Shown: positions 12,526 through 24,292 of the stretch, one piece after another | How positions within the stretch are numbered: position 1 is the first letter of the stretch | Layout of the letters: each line of letters opens with the position of its first letter | Assembly: GCA_028673005.1 (NCBI GenBank) | Contig: CM054114.1 | Span: 19,033,137-19,097,136 of the forward strand | Reading direction: 5' to 3' | Source of the DNA: Tanypteryx hageni | Taxonomy: Eukaryota > Arthropoda > Insecta > Odonata > Petaluridae | Length of the DNA stretch: 64,000 nt | The notes under the pieces: model-generated | What the model saw: the letters and a program-made list of their open reading frames with translations, nothing else | Databases searched by the model: none | What the model was told of the DNA's origin: nothing | Position numbers and translations under genes: made by a program

Positions 12526-12548
12526 ACAAATATATATATATATATATA
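12426..12548. repeat. Compound (TAAA)n-(TA)n microsatellite
   Basis: About 25 consecutive TAAA units pass through a short AACAAA interruption into a TA run of about nine units. A TAAA tail is also found at the 3' end of the retrotransposon at 55.4 kb, so this could mark an old non-LTR 3' end. No element body is recognisable next to it. Confidence 0.9.
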
Positions 12549-12637
12549 AGAAACGTATTTCCTCAATTATTTCTCCTCAAGAGGAATTCCTCGAGTGAAT
12601 CGTCATTAAATATTTTCCAGAAGAAATATAAGTCCTT

Positions 12638-12907
12638 TCAAATCGTCGCATATGAGTCAGAATTTCTCTTCAACCTCACGTGCAAAAAAGTCCCTCCATC
12701 TTCGTTCCCTTTCCTTAATAATTCCCTCATATTTTCTCCACCAATGTATTCCTCTAGGATTCCGAGATCTCTGATGGGATATTCAAGTAAGGCTCTCCAG
12801 TGAAAAACCGTCCAGCCATATTTATCTCCGCTCATTGCGAAATTTTTTAATTCTTCCTTACTCATACAACTCTCCGCCGCTTTCAGAATTTCTTCCAATT
12901 CATACAT
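12638..12907 (-). CDS. Small ankyrin-repeat-like protein or exon remnant
   Basis: An 89-codon minus-strand frame from ATG at 12907 to TGA at 12638-12640. Residues 1-26 look helical (ELEEILKAAESCMSKEELK). Residues 28-38 (DKYGWTVFHW region) match the start of an ankyrin repeat (D.-G-T-.-LH). A second repeat start, NEDGGTFLHV, follows about 41 residues later, longer than the usual 33. Both repeats carry arginine close after the LH-type motif where alanine is usual. A TATAAAG lies about 30 bp upstream of the ATG. No second exon was found on either side. It may be a tiny gene, one exon of a split ankyrin gene, a decayed copy, or a bacterial-symbiont-derived fragment. The ankyrin assignment is by eye. 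Confidence 0.5.
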   Translation of the reverse strand: MYELEEILKAAESCMSKEELKNFAMSGDKYGWTVFHWRALLEYPIRDLGILEEYIGGENMRELLRKGNEDGGTFLHVRLKRNSDSYATI

Positions 12908-13330
12908 GTCCCAATATATAGCTCATTACTTTATAGGTGTTTGTGTATGTAAATGACAGCGAAAACTTGACTTTAACCGTTTTCGTGGGAATGAAAATAT
13001 TCTCTCTAAAACGCTGTTAAAACCTTTGAGCTTTATTTACTGAAGCAACGTGAAAAAGCGCGTTTTATTTATTGAGGTATTTCGAACTGAAAACTTAAAT
13101 TCCTTTATAAATTTAGTAATATAATTACATATTATAAAGTAATTTATTCTATAATTATTTTAAAATTTTTAAAACTTTCTATCTATATACAACCAATTGC
13201 TCCGAGTCTTATTAAAAAAAAAAATTAAGGCATCCTCTGCCTCTCACGGATTTTCCAAAAACATTTCTTTCGCAGTTTTATAGATGGCATTAAAAGTTAC
13301 ACAAATAGTGAGATATTTATCCTATCTATG
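12908..13330. other. AT-rich DNA, no gene seen
   Basis: Nothing beyond the possible TATA-like element about 30 bp upstream (on the minus strand) of the ankyrin-like frame. Confidence 0.4.
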
Positions 13331-13331
13331 G

Positions 13332-14180
13332 TAGGATTTCTAAACCGGTTTTTACCGTCCCAGTTAACCGGTAATTTTTCGAATTTTCTTACTATTCCTT
13401 AACCCGTTTTGTCCGATTAACCGATTTTTTAAAGCGAGAAAAAATGCTCGCAATAAACAGTTTAAAAAAATCCGAATGAAAAGAATTAGTTGAAATAAAT
13501 AGGTATTCTTCGAGGATCCCTCAAGGTCAATGTTATTTCATAAAAATAATTTAAAACACCAGGGGTTGTGAACTGTTGGAATGGATTTTTAGGAAAACAA
13601 CGAAAAAATATGTTAAAAGTCGTTTATTTGTTTTTTGCGCATCACGGCACTGGTGGATTAATAGTGGGCTATTCAGTATTCAGCCTACTTCTATAGCCTG
13701 TGAACGAGTTTTTTTCTGTGGCCAATAGTTTTCGGCCAAAATTCGTAGTTCTTTGAAACACTATATGCTCTGGTATTCTTGAAACACTATTTTTTTAAAC
13801 AATAATAACTATTTTTTCCTGTATTCTTTCGTGCTTTTCAACGAAGAATAATTTTTTTGCACCTACGAAACATTGAATGTCGTTTATTTATAAAACTTTT
13901 TTTAAAAGTATATAAAATAACTTGTTTTTTTTTGTGGTAAGTATTCCGTTCAAAATTTTGTTATACCAAACATTGAATGAGCTTCAATTTCTTAAAAAAT
14001 TTATTTGCAGCAAAAACTAAGCGGTTTTTCTTGTATTCCTTTGAAATTTATTTACATGAACATGTCTACAAATTAATGGAGGGTTTTTATTTTTACCGGT
14101 TAATTACAGGTTAACCGGTTAGCTTATGCCATTTAACCGAAAAACCGGTTACCAAAAATTCCGGTTAACTGAAAGCCCTA
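13332..14180. mobile_element. CCGGTT-rich terminal-repeat element (hAT-like, tentative)
   Basis: The left edge has TAGGATTTCTAAACCGG followed by CAGTTAACCGGTAATTTTT. The right edge, read inward, has TAGGGCTTTCAGTTAACCGG followed by several AACCGGTTA motifs. The two edges form an imperfect inverted repeat with clustered CCGGTT sites, a pattern seen in some hAT non-autonomous elements. I could not fix a convincing 8-bp target duplication. The interior is AT-rich and non-coding. Confidence 0.5.
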
Positions 14181-17100
14181 AATTCTATAGTAACCATTTA
14201 CTCAGAATCTTAGTTTGAATATTTTGAAGGCACCCTCCCCTGCCGTCCACCGATTTCTCCAATTATATTCTTTTCAGCGTAATAAATTGCATCACATTCA
14301 CCCTGAAAATTTCAGTTTTCTATATCTTACCGTTTATTTGATCTTTTAATTTAACTTTTAGCGCAAACGGACACAGGGCGAAAACAAGCTCGTTTATGAA
14401 ATGAAACGCGCTAAAGGTGCAGAAATCAGATAACTTAAATGTATACCATTTGGTTATGAGATTTAAAAAAATATTTTATTCTCTCCTTTGTATAAATTTT
14501 ATAGGCTCCTAGTTGTTATTGTGAAGGCGTAAATAAATATTTTAGGCTCCTGATCAAGGTGTAAGGATCTACCTCCTTGTAAAATCGCCACCATTTAACA
14601 TGAGTCTAGTTTAAACCATATCGGCTCTTCAGTTCTAATGAATAACGATAAGTGACAATCATTTGTGATGGTGAATGAAAAAACTCATCTTCATCACGAT
14701 TTGTTTATCGATAAATGGCTTCGCATTGATTTGAATCAATGCTTGATTATTACAGTCGAAAATTACTATTTTCCGTATAAAGTAATTGCAGATGAATGTT
14801 CTTTTTTAATTTTATGTTTAATCAGTCAGACTAGTATTTTCTTTTTATTTTGTCTTTGGTGGAAAAATAAAATTGAAATAATCGAAGCATTTTCCCCATA
14901 TACTAACACGACCATACTGTCCTTGTAATTATGGCATGCATTGAATGACCTTGGAAGATATTCTTGCTTTTACTCCCGTCATCAATCATTTATGATTAAA
15001 ATTAGTAACATGCTGTGTTGAATGCGAAATAAATTCAAATCCTGTGTTTTGAATCATCTTTTCGTTCATATGAAATTCAAAAGCAAAGATTTCGCGTGGC
15101 TCAAGTTCTGTGGTCTTTCTCGTTATAAAGGATTTAATCTTAATAAATTTCAGGAAAAATTATGACTAAATTGTGTCTGATAAATATAAATCGTATCGAT
15201 TCTGACCGCAATGATGCGTGCTTTTACAATGAAGTCAGAAATATCTATGAAACCTCAAGTGTTCCATCACGAGCGTAATTCACTTGCTTGGATGTATGCT
15301 ATCCTGCTGTAAGGGTGAGAGATAAGAGAAAGGGCATTTCACGTACAAGGCCACTTACGCCTCTGTGGCGAGATGCTACCCGATTTGCGCGCTTCAAGAT
15401 TCAACATAGGTCAAACTCTTTGTCATTTAACAATGGCACCTTTTTCACGGGTCCCGCACCCGCAGTCTGGCGCGCTACCACGCGGTCACAATGGGAAACT
15501 GGGCTTTAAAGGGGCCCCGAAGCAATGCTCATCGCAGCGTATGCGAGTCCTATTCAAGTGTCGCTGACAATACGATTCGGAAACAAATATCTATTGTCTC
15601 GGTAATTCAAGGGATCATGTCGATTTGTATCCAAGCTGGCCGTGGGTGATCTCCTATTGCTTTTATCGTTGCGCTTCGCGTTGTGGCTGCGTACTATGGA
15701 GTTGCTAAGCAGACGGATTTATTTCGCCTGCGTAACACCACTCACTTATACTTTCAATGGCGGTGAATAGTTTTTAGGTCCTTTCCCTTTTCAAAATGGA
15801 TTCTCCGGCTGTAGGTGCTACGTAGACATTATCCCTTGATTGTAACTATTGTAAGAAATTGGCGAAACTTTGCGTATTTATGGGGTCTTGCAAGGTGCAG
15901 CTGTTAATAGAAATATAGCCAGCTCAGAAACGTAGCTGAAGGTCTTGAAACATACACTATTGCAATTGAGACAAAAATTGTAGAAACCTTGATTTTCAAA
16001 TTATTTCTAAAGAGGTTCTTTTCCCTAATTGGCAATGCCAATTGAAAGACGAACTACACACGTTTGTATAGATTTATAATGTGATATCTTGTCTGCGAGA
16101 AATATGACTTAAAAAATGAAAAGCGTGGATATTTAATATTGTTTGAAATAAATGTGTGAGAATTTCAAGCTCTTTCACATCAAGGAACGGCATTAATATG
16201 CTCCAAATATAGCTTGCTAGTATGTAGTTGATTTATATCACTGAAAAGCTAATTTATAATATGTTAATGTTATTTACATGGAGCATTTATAACATGCAAT
16301 TACTTTTGATTAAATAATTTACTCATTCAATCATTTTAATTTATTTACGAGCATTATGCTTATCAATTTCCTGTTCGGCAAGCTTTCACATTAGCAGTTT
16401 TAATGGGCAAAAATTAGTGTAAAGGACAGATCCATTACGTTCTGAGGGCTTTCAATGTCTAATTTTTGCATACTGATAGTATCTTTTTGCTGAGAATCTC
16501 TATGATCAATCGACGTAATTTCATCGAAAACGTAAAATGCACGTTTAAAGTAACACTCAAGTTTTAGGTGTTAAACTAATGTCAATATATTCGCCGTGTA
16601 ATTTTGTATGCCTATTTGAAATATTTTTGTGTATATCTTAAATAATTACTGTTAAATCTTAAGTGGTTTTACAAAATAATCCATAGTTCATATTTCATAT
16701 TTCGTGTTAGTCCACGCTTAATTTACAACCAAGTTGCAGCGTATCCGATGAATAGTTAAAATTTTATTACCCTAGTTCTGTGGCGAACCTTGAAGGTATG
16801 GCGCCTATGGAAAAAATTTAGGAAATGCATTGGTTGTGTAGAATATTATTTTTTTTATTAAACTATAATAGCGTTTTTATCGACAATAACTTGATCATTG
16901 GTGTATTAAATCAATACTCATTTTTGAAAAAATAAACTACCATATTTTGCGGAAATGTTTGGCACCTTTTGTAAGCGGTGCCTATTACAAATGGCACATC
17001 CGCCACACCCTGGTTACGGCACTGCCTAAGGTCGTTTTTTTACTGCAAACGATGATTTTTTACCGACCTAAAGTTGAAATAAAATGCTTTGATGAATTAA

Positions 17101-17261
17101 CACTCGAGCGTAAAAGATTGTACTTATTTTGAGACCCAATCTTCACTCGAGGGAGCAAAGTATTGTTGTTAGTCATCAAAGTGAATTCGATTTTACTCCT
17201 TATTCCTCCTGTCGTAATCGAATGCACCTATCGCTTTACGGCCAAGGGAAGACGTTGAACC
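14181..17261. other. Mostly unique DNA with one GC-richer island
   Basis: No gene is supported. About 15281-15570 is clearly richer in GC and carries two overlapping frames (73 and 64 codons) without recognisable domains. About 16763-17035 has weak hAT-like ends (a left edge resembling CTGTGGCGAACC and a right edge ending GTTACGGCACTG), but no target duplication was found. Confidence 0.4.
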
Positions 17262-17550
17262 TTTTTTTAGGTGGTGGTGTAGTTGTTAGAGTGTTGGCCC
17301 CGCCATAATCTGCTACAGATCTGTTAAGGCAACACCCTGTATGGTTTTTTCCAAGGACGCCCGATCCCCTATTTGTGCGTGTTGGAATTACGGGGACGAT
17401 GAGGAGCCAATGAGCACGCTCAAATCAACACTCCATCCTTCGGAAGGGACGTTAATCAGTTGGCACCCTTGGTGCTCTTCGTTCAGAACAGGCTAAAAGC
17501 TGGCACCAGGTTTCTCTCCTCCCTTGCAATCCAGCTATTCATTACGCTAC
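17262..17550 (+). mobile_element. tRNA-related SINE-B, copy 1
   Basis: The head has an A-box-like line (GTGTAGTTGTTAGAGTGTTGG). The body contains CTTCGGAAGGGACGTTAA and, further on, GCTGGCACCAGGTTTCTCTC. The body matches 27776-27935 in order and spacing. GGACGTTAA-type central domains are known from several invertebrate SINEs, but the exact superfamily is not decided here. Confidence 0.65.
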
Positions 17551-17599
17551 CTCTTAGATGCCCATTGCGCGTAGGCAAGAGATGAATCAGCAGAGCGTA

Positions 17600-18699
17600 A
17601 AACATAACCTTTTTGAGATCCACATCCTCCTCTGACCTCTCATGCCCGGCCATTCGTCTAAAGCCATCTATTCACCGTGCCATCGGAATGGAAAGAGAGA
17701 AACGAATACTTAGATCTTCTCTCCGTTTCTCCCGATCGCGAGGTAAAAATATCATCAGAGCATATCGGCTGGACTCCTTCACGTGTTTATCCGTTTCATA
17801 TGCATTCGTGAGCGCGCGAGAGAACGGAAGAGAGAGAGGAAAAAGCGAGAGGGTCACCGACCTTCGAATGAGTCTTAAACGAAACAACAATCTCGGAATT
17901 TTTAGATTGGTTTGCGTTAGAAAGAGTTTAGGTGTTTACATTTGTTTGTGTGTTTGTATTTTTGATTTTGTGTGTTTTTTGTTTGTGTGCTCACGTGCGT
18001 GTGTGTGCGTGAGTGTGTGAAAGAGCGTGGGGTTGGACTCATCCACTACTTCAATCGCGGAGATTTTGATTCTGTCAAAGGAAATGGAGTGTTGAGAAAA
18101 GAGACAGCGAGGCAGATTGGAGAGAGGGATGGTAATGCGGTAGAAAGTAAAAAATAAAACTGAAAATCATGGTGCTTTCCATTTCTGGATGTTTCCGTTT
18201 TTGGACAAAACACGCATATAGCGTAACTATGAATGATCAAATCAAGTTCATATGAAAAACAAATGAATATGACATGGAATGATAGCGCTTAATTTGCTTG
18301 CTAAAATTATTCTTCTCCGCTTGCAAATTAGATATGCCAAGGACTTTGCGATAATAATTTACTTCTCGTCGCCGTCGTAGGTTTAGCTTCCTCCGTCATG
18401 CAATTTCAGTTGTTTTTGCCACTTTTGCTTTTCTGGACTAGATTTTTCTTGAATATGATATTTAGACGTAATGTTCCGTTCATTTTTAAAATGTCCAGTT
18501 TCTGGATAAATCTGATATTCGAATAATTTCGGTTTTCTTTTATTTCCTGTTTTCGAACGACCGCTTTTTGGACTTTTTGTGTTGCATTGGGAAAAGACGA
18601 GGACAAAGAACGGGCCATAGAGATGGAGAGGTGAAAGTGAAGAGGGGTTTATAAAAGATAGATGAATGGATAAATGGCTTCATTTTCGTGGGCGAGGTT
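17600..18699. other. GC-richer unique island with purine-rich tracts
   Basis: Frames overlap on both strands (17613-18020 + and 17672-17890 -) with low-complexity translations. A GT-rich stretch occurs at about 17935-18020. I see no defensible gene. The rest, to 18699, is AT-rich single-copy DNA. Confidence 0.4.
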
Positions 18700-19010
18700 G
18701 AAACTAATCAGACCCGTATTACACCTATAACCAGTAGTACAAAATACAATACAAATTTGTACTTGTACAAATCAAATGGGGAATGAACTCACCTGGAATC
18801 GAATTCGAGACCTGTAAATTCGGAATATAAATTATGGCTCGAAAGTGATCTCCGAGAGCAATAGCCTTTCACCGAATTTCATGGAAATCGGTCCATTCAT
18901 GAAGATGTTAGTGGGGGACACACATACATACGCAAACACACATACACACACACGGACATCGAGGCGATCTCATAAGACTATATTCCATTGATTGGAAAGT
19001 AGGCTAAAAA
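18700..19010 (-). mobile_element. R1 family 5' fragment
   Basis: Read on the minus strand it starts at AGCCTACTTTCC (rc of 18994-19005). It continues through a GT-rich tract, CCACTAACATCTTCATGAA, CCGATTTCCATGAAATTCGG and a degenerate B-box-like CGAATTCGATTCCAGG. This order matches the 5' part of the 57.0 kb copy. The 3' half of the family is missing. Confidence 0.6.
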
Positions 19011-19454
19011 TGGTCAAACGAAATTTTTAAAAATTTCAAGAATGGTATTTTTCTACATTGCAGTTTAAAAACAATGAAATCCCTCGCCTTTTGCAACAGA
19101 CTAGTAGAAATTGTCAAATTCATCCTCTGGAACAGATGTTACGATATCGGTCTCAATGTGACCCGCAATCAATAGAGATAAGGTATAGATATCAAACCGA
19201 CGATTCGACATCTTCCAATATAAAATTAATCGAAAATTTAAAAATTATTATTTCGCCATGACCTCTTTACTGATTATAACATTTATTGAGTGAAAAAGTG
19301 ATTTGACTTAAATAGCAAACACGTAAAAAATGAATTTTTTGGTCAAAAACATCGTTGTCGACTTAAATATCGGGTCGTCTTAGAGACGGTAGTCAACACA
19401 CTTTAGTGAATAATAGGTAACATTTGTCAACAGTGTATGAGAAACCATTTAAAA
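19011..19454. other. AT-rich DNA, no gene seen
   Basis: Nothing definable between the two R1 pieces. The short frame at 19058-19261 has no domain. Confidence 0.4.
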
Positions 19455-20278
19455 AAAAGAAGTTCAAACCAGGACTAATGCAGGCTGGTTTCCCGAAGTT
19501 GACGTCCCGAATTGATTATTTATATTGATAGGAAATGTTTCAACATGTGTTAGTCGTTCCAACGAATTCTCATACCATAAATATCATTTCATAGTTTATC
19601 AATGATATAGGAAAATTGGAAAACAATTTAATAGAGAATTGTCAGGTTTCAAATACTAAAAGCAATATCAACATCTCTTTATGACATTATATTTTGCATG
19701 TATTATTTTTTAAATAAACGAATTTAATAAATGTTTCTGTTTACATGTTAATATGCATTGATCAACTATTCATTGCTGAAGGGTAGTCGAGTGGAAAAGA
19801 AAATAACCCATTTATTCACTCGTCTATGCTCAAGCCGAGTTTGGTAATAATCGTCTCCATGACAACAATCCGATAAAATGCGATTTAAAACTCAAAAATG
19901 CTCTTTTAGTAGAAGTTCAAGAAGATTCGAACAATTATCAAAATTATGTGATTAGAATTAGAAACTACATTCTTTTCTCCCAAACCTAGCTCCGTTATCC
20001 CAATTTTAAGATATTTTATAGTATTAAAGAAAACATCTCTACACTATTGATTTTAGATATACTATGTAAAACAAATAGGGAAGAAACGTTCCTGGAATCG
20101 AACCCGGGACTTCAATCTTCGTCAAATAAAATATAGCCCGGAGGTGGGCCCTGGCAGCAGGAGCCTCATACCAAGTTTCATTAAAATCGGTCCTTTAATT
20201 CAAAAGTTGTTAGTAGAGGACACACACACAGACAGGACCATTTCATAAGTCTATATTTCCTTTGGAAATCAGCCTAAA
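19455..20278 (-). mobile_element. R1 long repeat family, copy 2 (-)
   Basis: The reverse complement aligns along nearly its full length with 6829-7640, with scattered substitutions and small indels. The B-box-like GGAATCGAACCC lies at 20094-20105. An RFX X-box-like GTCTCCATGACAAC at 19853-19866 sits where the other copies have the same motif. Its outer 5' end reads TTTTAGGCTGATTTCC on the minus strand, related to the TAGCCTACTTTCC end of the other copies. Confidence 0.75.
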
Positions 20279-23200
20279 ACACGAGGTGGGGTCACATCCT
20301 TACTTCAAGTATAACTTGTCATATACACATGAGTGAGAAATTGGAAGAGGTAGATGGAAGGAAGTGAAACGGGACGACAGAAATTGATAGTAATCGAAAG
20401 GTGTTTGTACTGAAGAATCTTTCAGTATAAGATGGGAGTTGTGAACGGAAGGAGCTGAAGAGAACGGTGGGAAGATTTCGAAGAAGGGAGCGAAGGAAAT
20501 CGAACCCGAACGCTTTCGTCCTAGAGGTTTTGCGAACGCGTCATCTGCGCGATGGATGGATTGTCGTGGTCGTAGGGGAGATGTTGATGGAATTTGACAC
20601 GTTTGCAGGAGCGCAGCGAGTAAAAAAACCGGCGCGGGAAGCCTGTGCACGCGATGCCCTCTTCGATTACGTTTTGCATCGCTCCGTTCCTTGCGCCGTT
20701 GCCTTAGAGACTTACCTTTTTTATGCCTCCAATCCCCTCGCTGCCATATAGCTGCAAAACCTCGTATCCAGGGTATCGAGAGAAATCTATTTTTTCTCAT
20801 GAACGAAAATAATTTTTCATTAAGTAACTGGCAGACTTTTCCTTCGTTCGAGATGCGCTGATGCACACCAATCGCGGCCTACTTTTTATCTTGTCCGGAA
20901 ACAAAAAGTTCTTGATATTATTGCAACAGCATTGTTTTTAATTCGGTTTTGTCTAAAAGACAAAAGAAGTATTTCCTTTCGTGCGAAGCAGCAGTGCTCA
21001 TGGAAATTATTTATTGATGAGCAGTACACTCTCAAACTAGGAAAGAAACGCTTTTACAGATTTTTCCAGCTTTTGAAGTTGTGAACGGGTAACCATGTGA
21101 AAATGTGCTAGCTTTATATACAATCTATATAATACCTGGACTCGAAGGTGACAACAATCTAATGAGATAAGCCTCGTGTATACATTTTGTGTTAATGGGG
21201 GCATGAAGTGCATACTCGCGTTTAATTCAGATTTTTTTCGAATTACATTGATTAATATAGGAAAGAACTAAATTCAACTCGGAAGGAGATGAGCTTAACT
21301 CGGATATCATGCTAGTTAATGGGCATATTTGGATGACGTGTGTATGCCCACTGCAAGAAGAACTGGCATTATTGTTTTAGCCGCAAGTAGTTCTAAGTGC
21401 TAAATTCCTGTTTCAGTTACGTTCATTTCAAATTGCCGCGTTGTGATACCCTGGAACAAAATTAATCTCCTCCACACTGACAAGCAACTGCAATACAAAT
21501 GCGCGCGGTGAGTTTCTGTTTAAAGTTCAGTGGGATAGGAATCTTTAGACGTAGATGTAAACCATTCCAAGATGCCAAGAAAATTAAAATTCTCTTATAG
21601 ATCGCACAATTCACTACAAATTTTATCGCAATGTTTCCAATTAGAAGGCACGCGAGATCTCTAACTAAATGTAATGGAATATGCCAGTGCTTCGAGTCCG
21701 CGGGCAAAATCTCTTCTTAATGGGAATTTCTCGGAATCACTCACACTTAAGCGATTGAATTAAAATAGGAATTTAATTGGAACAGTAATGGGGTTTCAAA
21801 ATTGGTTTTCAGCGTAATGATCAATATTCCATTTTAGTTTCTAGTCCTAGACTGTCATTTCGAGTATTATTGCAATGAATAAGATAGTTCTGTACATAGT
21901 TATATACAAGGTGATTTTCTATTAGCCTCCTGCTTTGAATATGTCCCATCAATTTTTTAAACATACGTACATTTTGTTTCGGATACATCAAACCACAAGT
22001 CTTCGAGATGGAGCTGCTGAAACGTAATCAATCAATCTCAGTTAGTGACGAACATGCTTCTTATTCTCGTTGTTTAATTAGACAAATATTACTTTCCATG
22101 GCTAAAATTGATCAATTTTCAAAGGGAAAACATCTGTCCTTATTTCGTTTGCGTGACTGAGTGGCATTATTTATTTCACGAGACGATGAATTATTTTGGG
22201 AGTAGTCTTCGTAATTACAAAGCACGAGATCTTATTTCACTAATGCCGCATGGTTTCTCTTTAAGAAAGCAAAATACTCCAACGTAGTGTCTTAAGTCAG
22301 ATGAAATTTTAACAAAATCCACGTACCGTATTTATTCGCATATATGCATCACTATCTACTATTCCAAATACAGTTACCCTTACAAAATAAAAATACGATA
22401 TATGTGCGAGGAAAAAATTTAATATTTAAAAATGTTAGATAATCGTTAAACTTGACTAAGACACTGTAAAATTGGTCTCATGTTACAATTTGTTGGATAT
22501 GGCTTATAAAACATAAAGTCATTTCAGAAAATACAAATAGGAAATTAATATTATCATTTTTGATAACGCAGTTATTAACATTCCAGTTTGGCGGTGACCG
22601 CAGCGGGAATCGTCTGAGGTCCTTGGGAAAGATGCCGTAGTTTATCGGATTTCAAGGGATCATTACAGTTTGTTATAACACTCTGATTTCCATGGTATCA
22701 CCATTTCTCAACGTTAAAATTTTGCGGAATTCACGTTGGAAACGAATATGAAATATTTTTATCTTCATTTTTAAGAAGTCGGGCATGCATTGACGGGGAT
22801 TTATAGGTTACTTTTTTGTTTTTATGTTTAACTGATTAATTTATTTTCGTTTTGTCAAAAAAACTAATGTTTAGCGGAATTTTAAAATTAATTTTATTTG
22901 CAACGAAAAAATAAAATAATTAAAAAGAGAGTCATAATAGGTGTAAGTTTGTAATGTGAAGGGAATCATTACTGGAAGTATAATATATACTATTCTGACG
23001 ATTTCGCATCGTTTGATTACTAAGACATAGGTCATTCCTACCCGCCATTTTTTTATGGGCAATAATTAACATTTATTTTGCAAGGTTCACTAAATCTTGA
23101 CGATGAGCTTCGAATTTTTTATCCAAGTTGCTATTTTTAATTGACGCATAGCTATGATTTACATCTTAAATTTTTTTAGCGACAATTTAACACTTAATTC

Positions 23201-24292
23201 AGGCCCAGCCGCTGTTTTTGAATGACTATCACACTAGTTAACAAATAGCATCCTACGCAGCCTAAAATGTAACTTTCGATGTGAACTCGAATGCTGCCCG
23301 CTGAAGCACCCGCAAATGCTAATGCAGACCTATCCGTACATATTTCCCCCTCCCCTTTCCTAGTTGACGTATCGAACCCAAGGCATAGTATTGGAACAAC
23401 TATTAGGCTTTTATCTCAAGTTCTTTTTGGTAGATTTCTGTATGAAATCAATAACCGGATGTTTATATTTTACCGCCCGAAGCTAGGTCAAATTTCGTGA
23501 GATTTCGATATTTCTAACAATAATTTTTCCGTCGTATCCTTAATCTTGATTTTGTCTGAATAAGCTTCCGTAGTTCTCAAGTATTAAACATACCGCTGGC
23601 CCCCAAGAATAAAGAACGTTGGAGAAGACAGTCCTATTGTTGCCTCCTTAACCGCAAACTCAAGTGCTTTCAGAGCAATCTACGTCAGAGAGAGAGAGAG
23701 AGAGACATGATTACCTCCCTAGTTCGATTGTTTCACACCCTCCTTGCGCTCTCCTCCCTTCATGGTCATCACTTCTATTCATCCCTTAGCTTCCCTCTTA
23801 CTTCCGCCACGCCCCCTGCGTTTCCCCCAAAATGCATCATCAATCACTGACAAAGGTAATTTGCCTTCTGTTAACGGACCTCCGGGTCATGCATACTGAA
23901 ATCCTCCTCCTACTCTTCCACTTAGCCAAAGATGAGATTCCTAATGGACCCTTTGCGCCGAGAGGGAGGACAATGGACGATCACTTGACGCATGTCCTTT
24001 AACGGGACAGGTAATAATAAGATCGTCCGACATCCACTTCTCGTTCTGCCGTCATCGATTGGATTTCAAGGACCGAGACTGATTTTTTATATTCGAAAGA
24101 AGGAAGAAATTTTTAACGATTTCGGAGCGCGAGTTGTGAGTACGATTTCAGGCATACAGTCGAAGATTTCGGTGGCGCTTATCGGAGATTATTTTAGGTC
24201 ATCGTCTGCCTTTCAAGTCTTTGAATCGTAGTCTAAAACGAGCATTATTGTGAAACAAGTAGGGATGTGCGCGGGTTCCCCGTGGTACATAA
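20279..24292. other. Unique DNA, no gene seen
   Basis: About 20330-20760 is GC-richer, with long overlapping frames on both strands (188 codons minus, 94 codons plus) that have arginine/serine-rich, domain-free translations. A GA microsatellite lies at about 23690-23706. About 23690-24240 is GC-richer and unique. No credible exon or RNA gene was found. Confidence 0.4.

Noticed and set aside
15288..15567. GC-richer island considered as rRNA, mitochondrial insert or exon
   Set aside because: I recognised no rRNA or mitochondrial protein line, and the two overlapping frames have no domain.
16763..17035. Fourth hAT miniature element
   Set aside because: The ends resemble each other only weakly and the flanking 8-mers do not match.
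20300..20866. 188-codon minus-strand frame
   Set aside because: It has no recognisable domain, Arg/Ser/Phe-rich composition and an overlapping 94-codon frame on the other strand.
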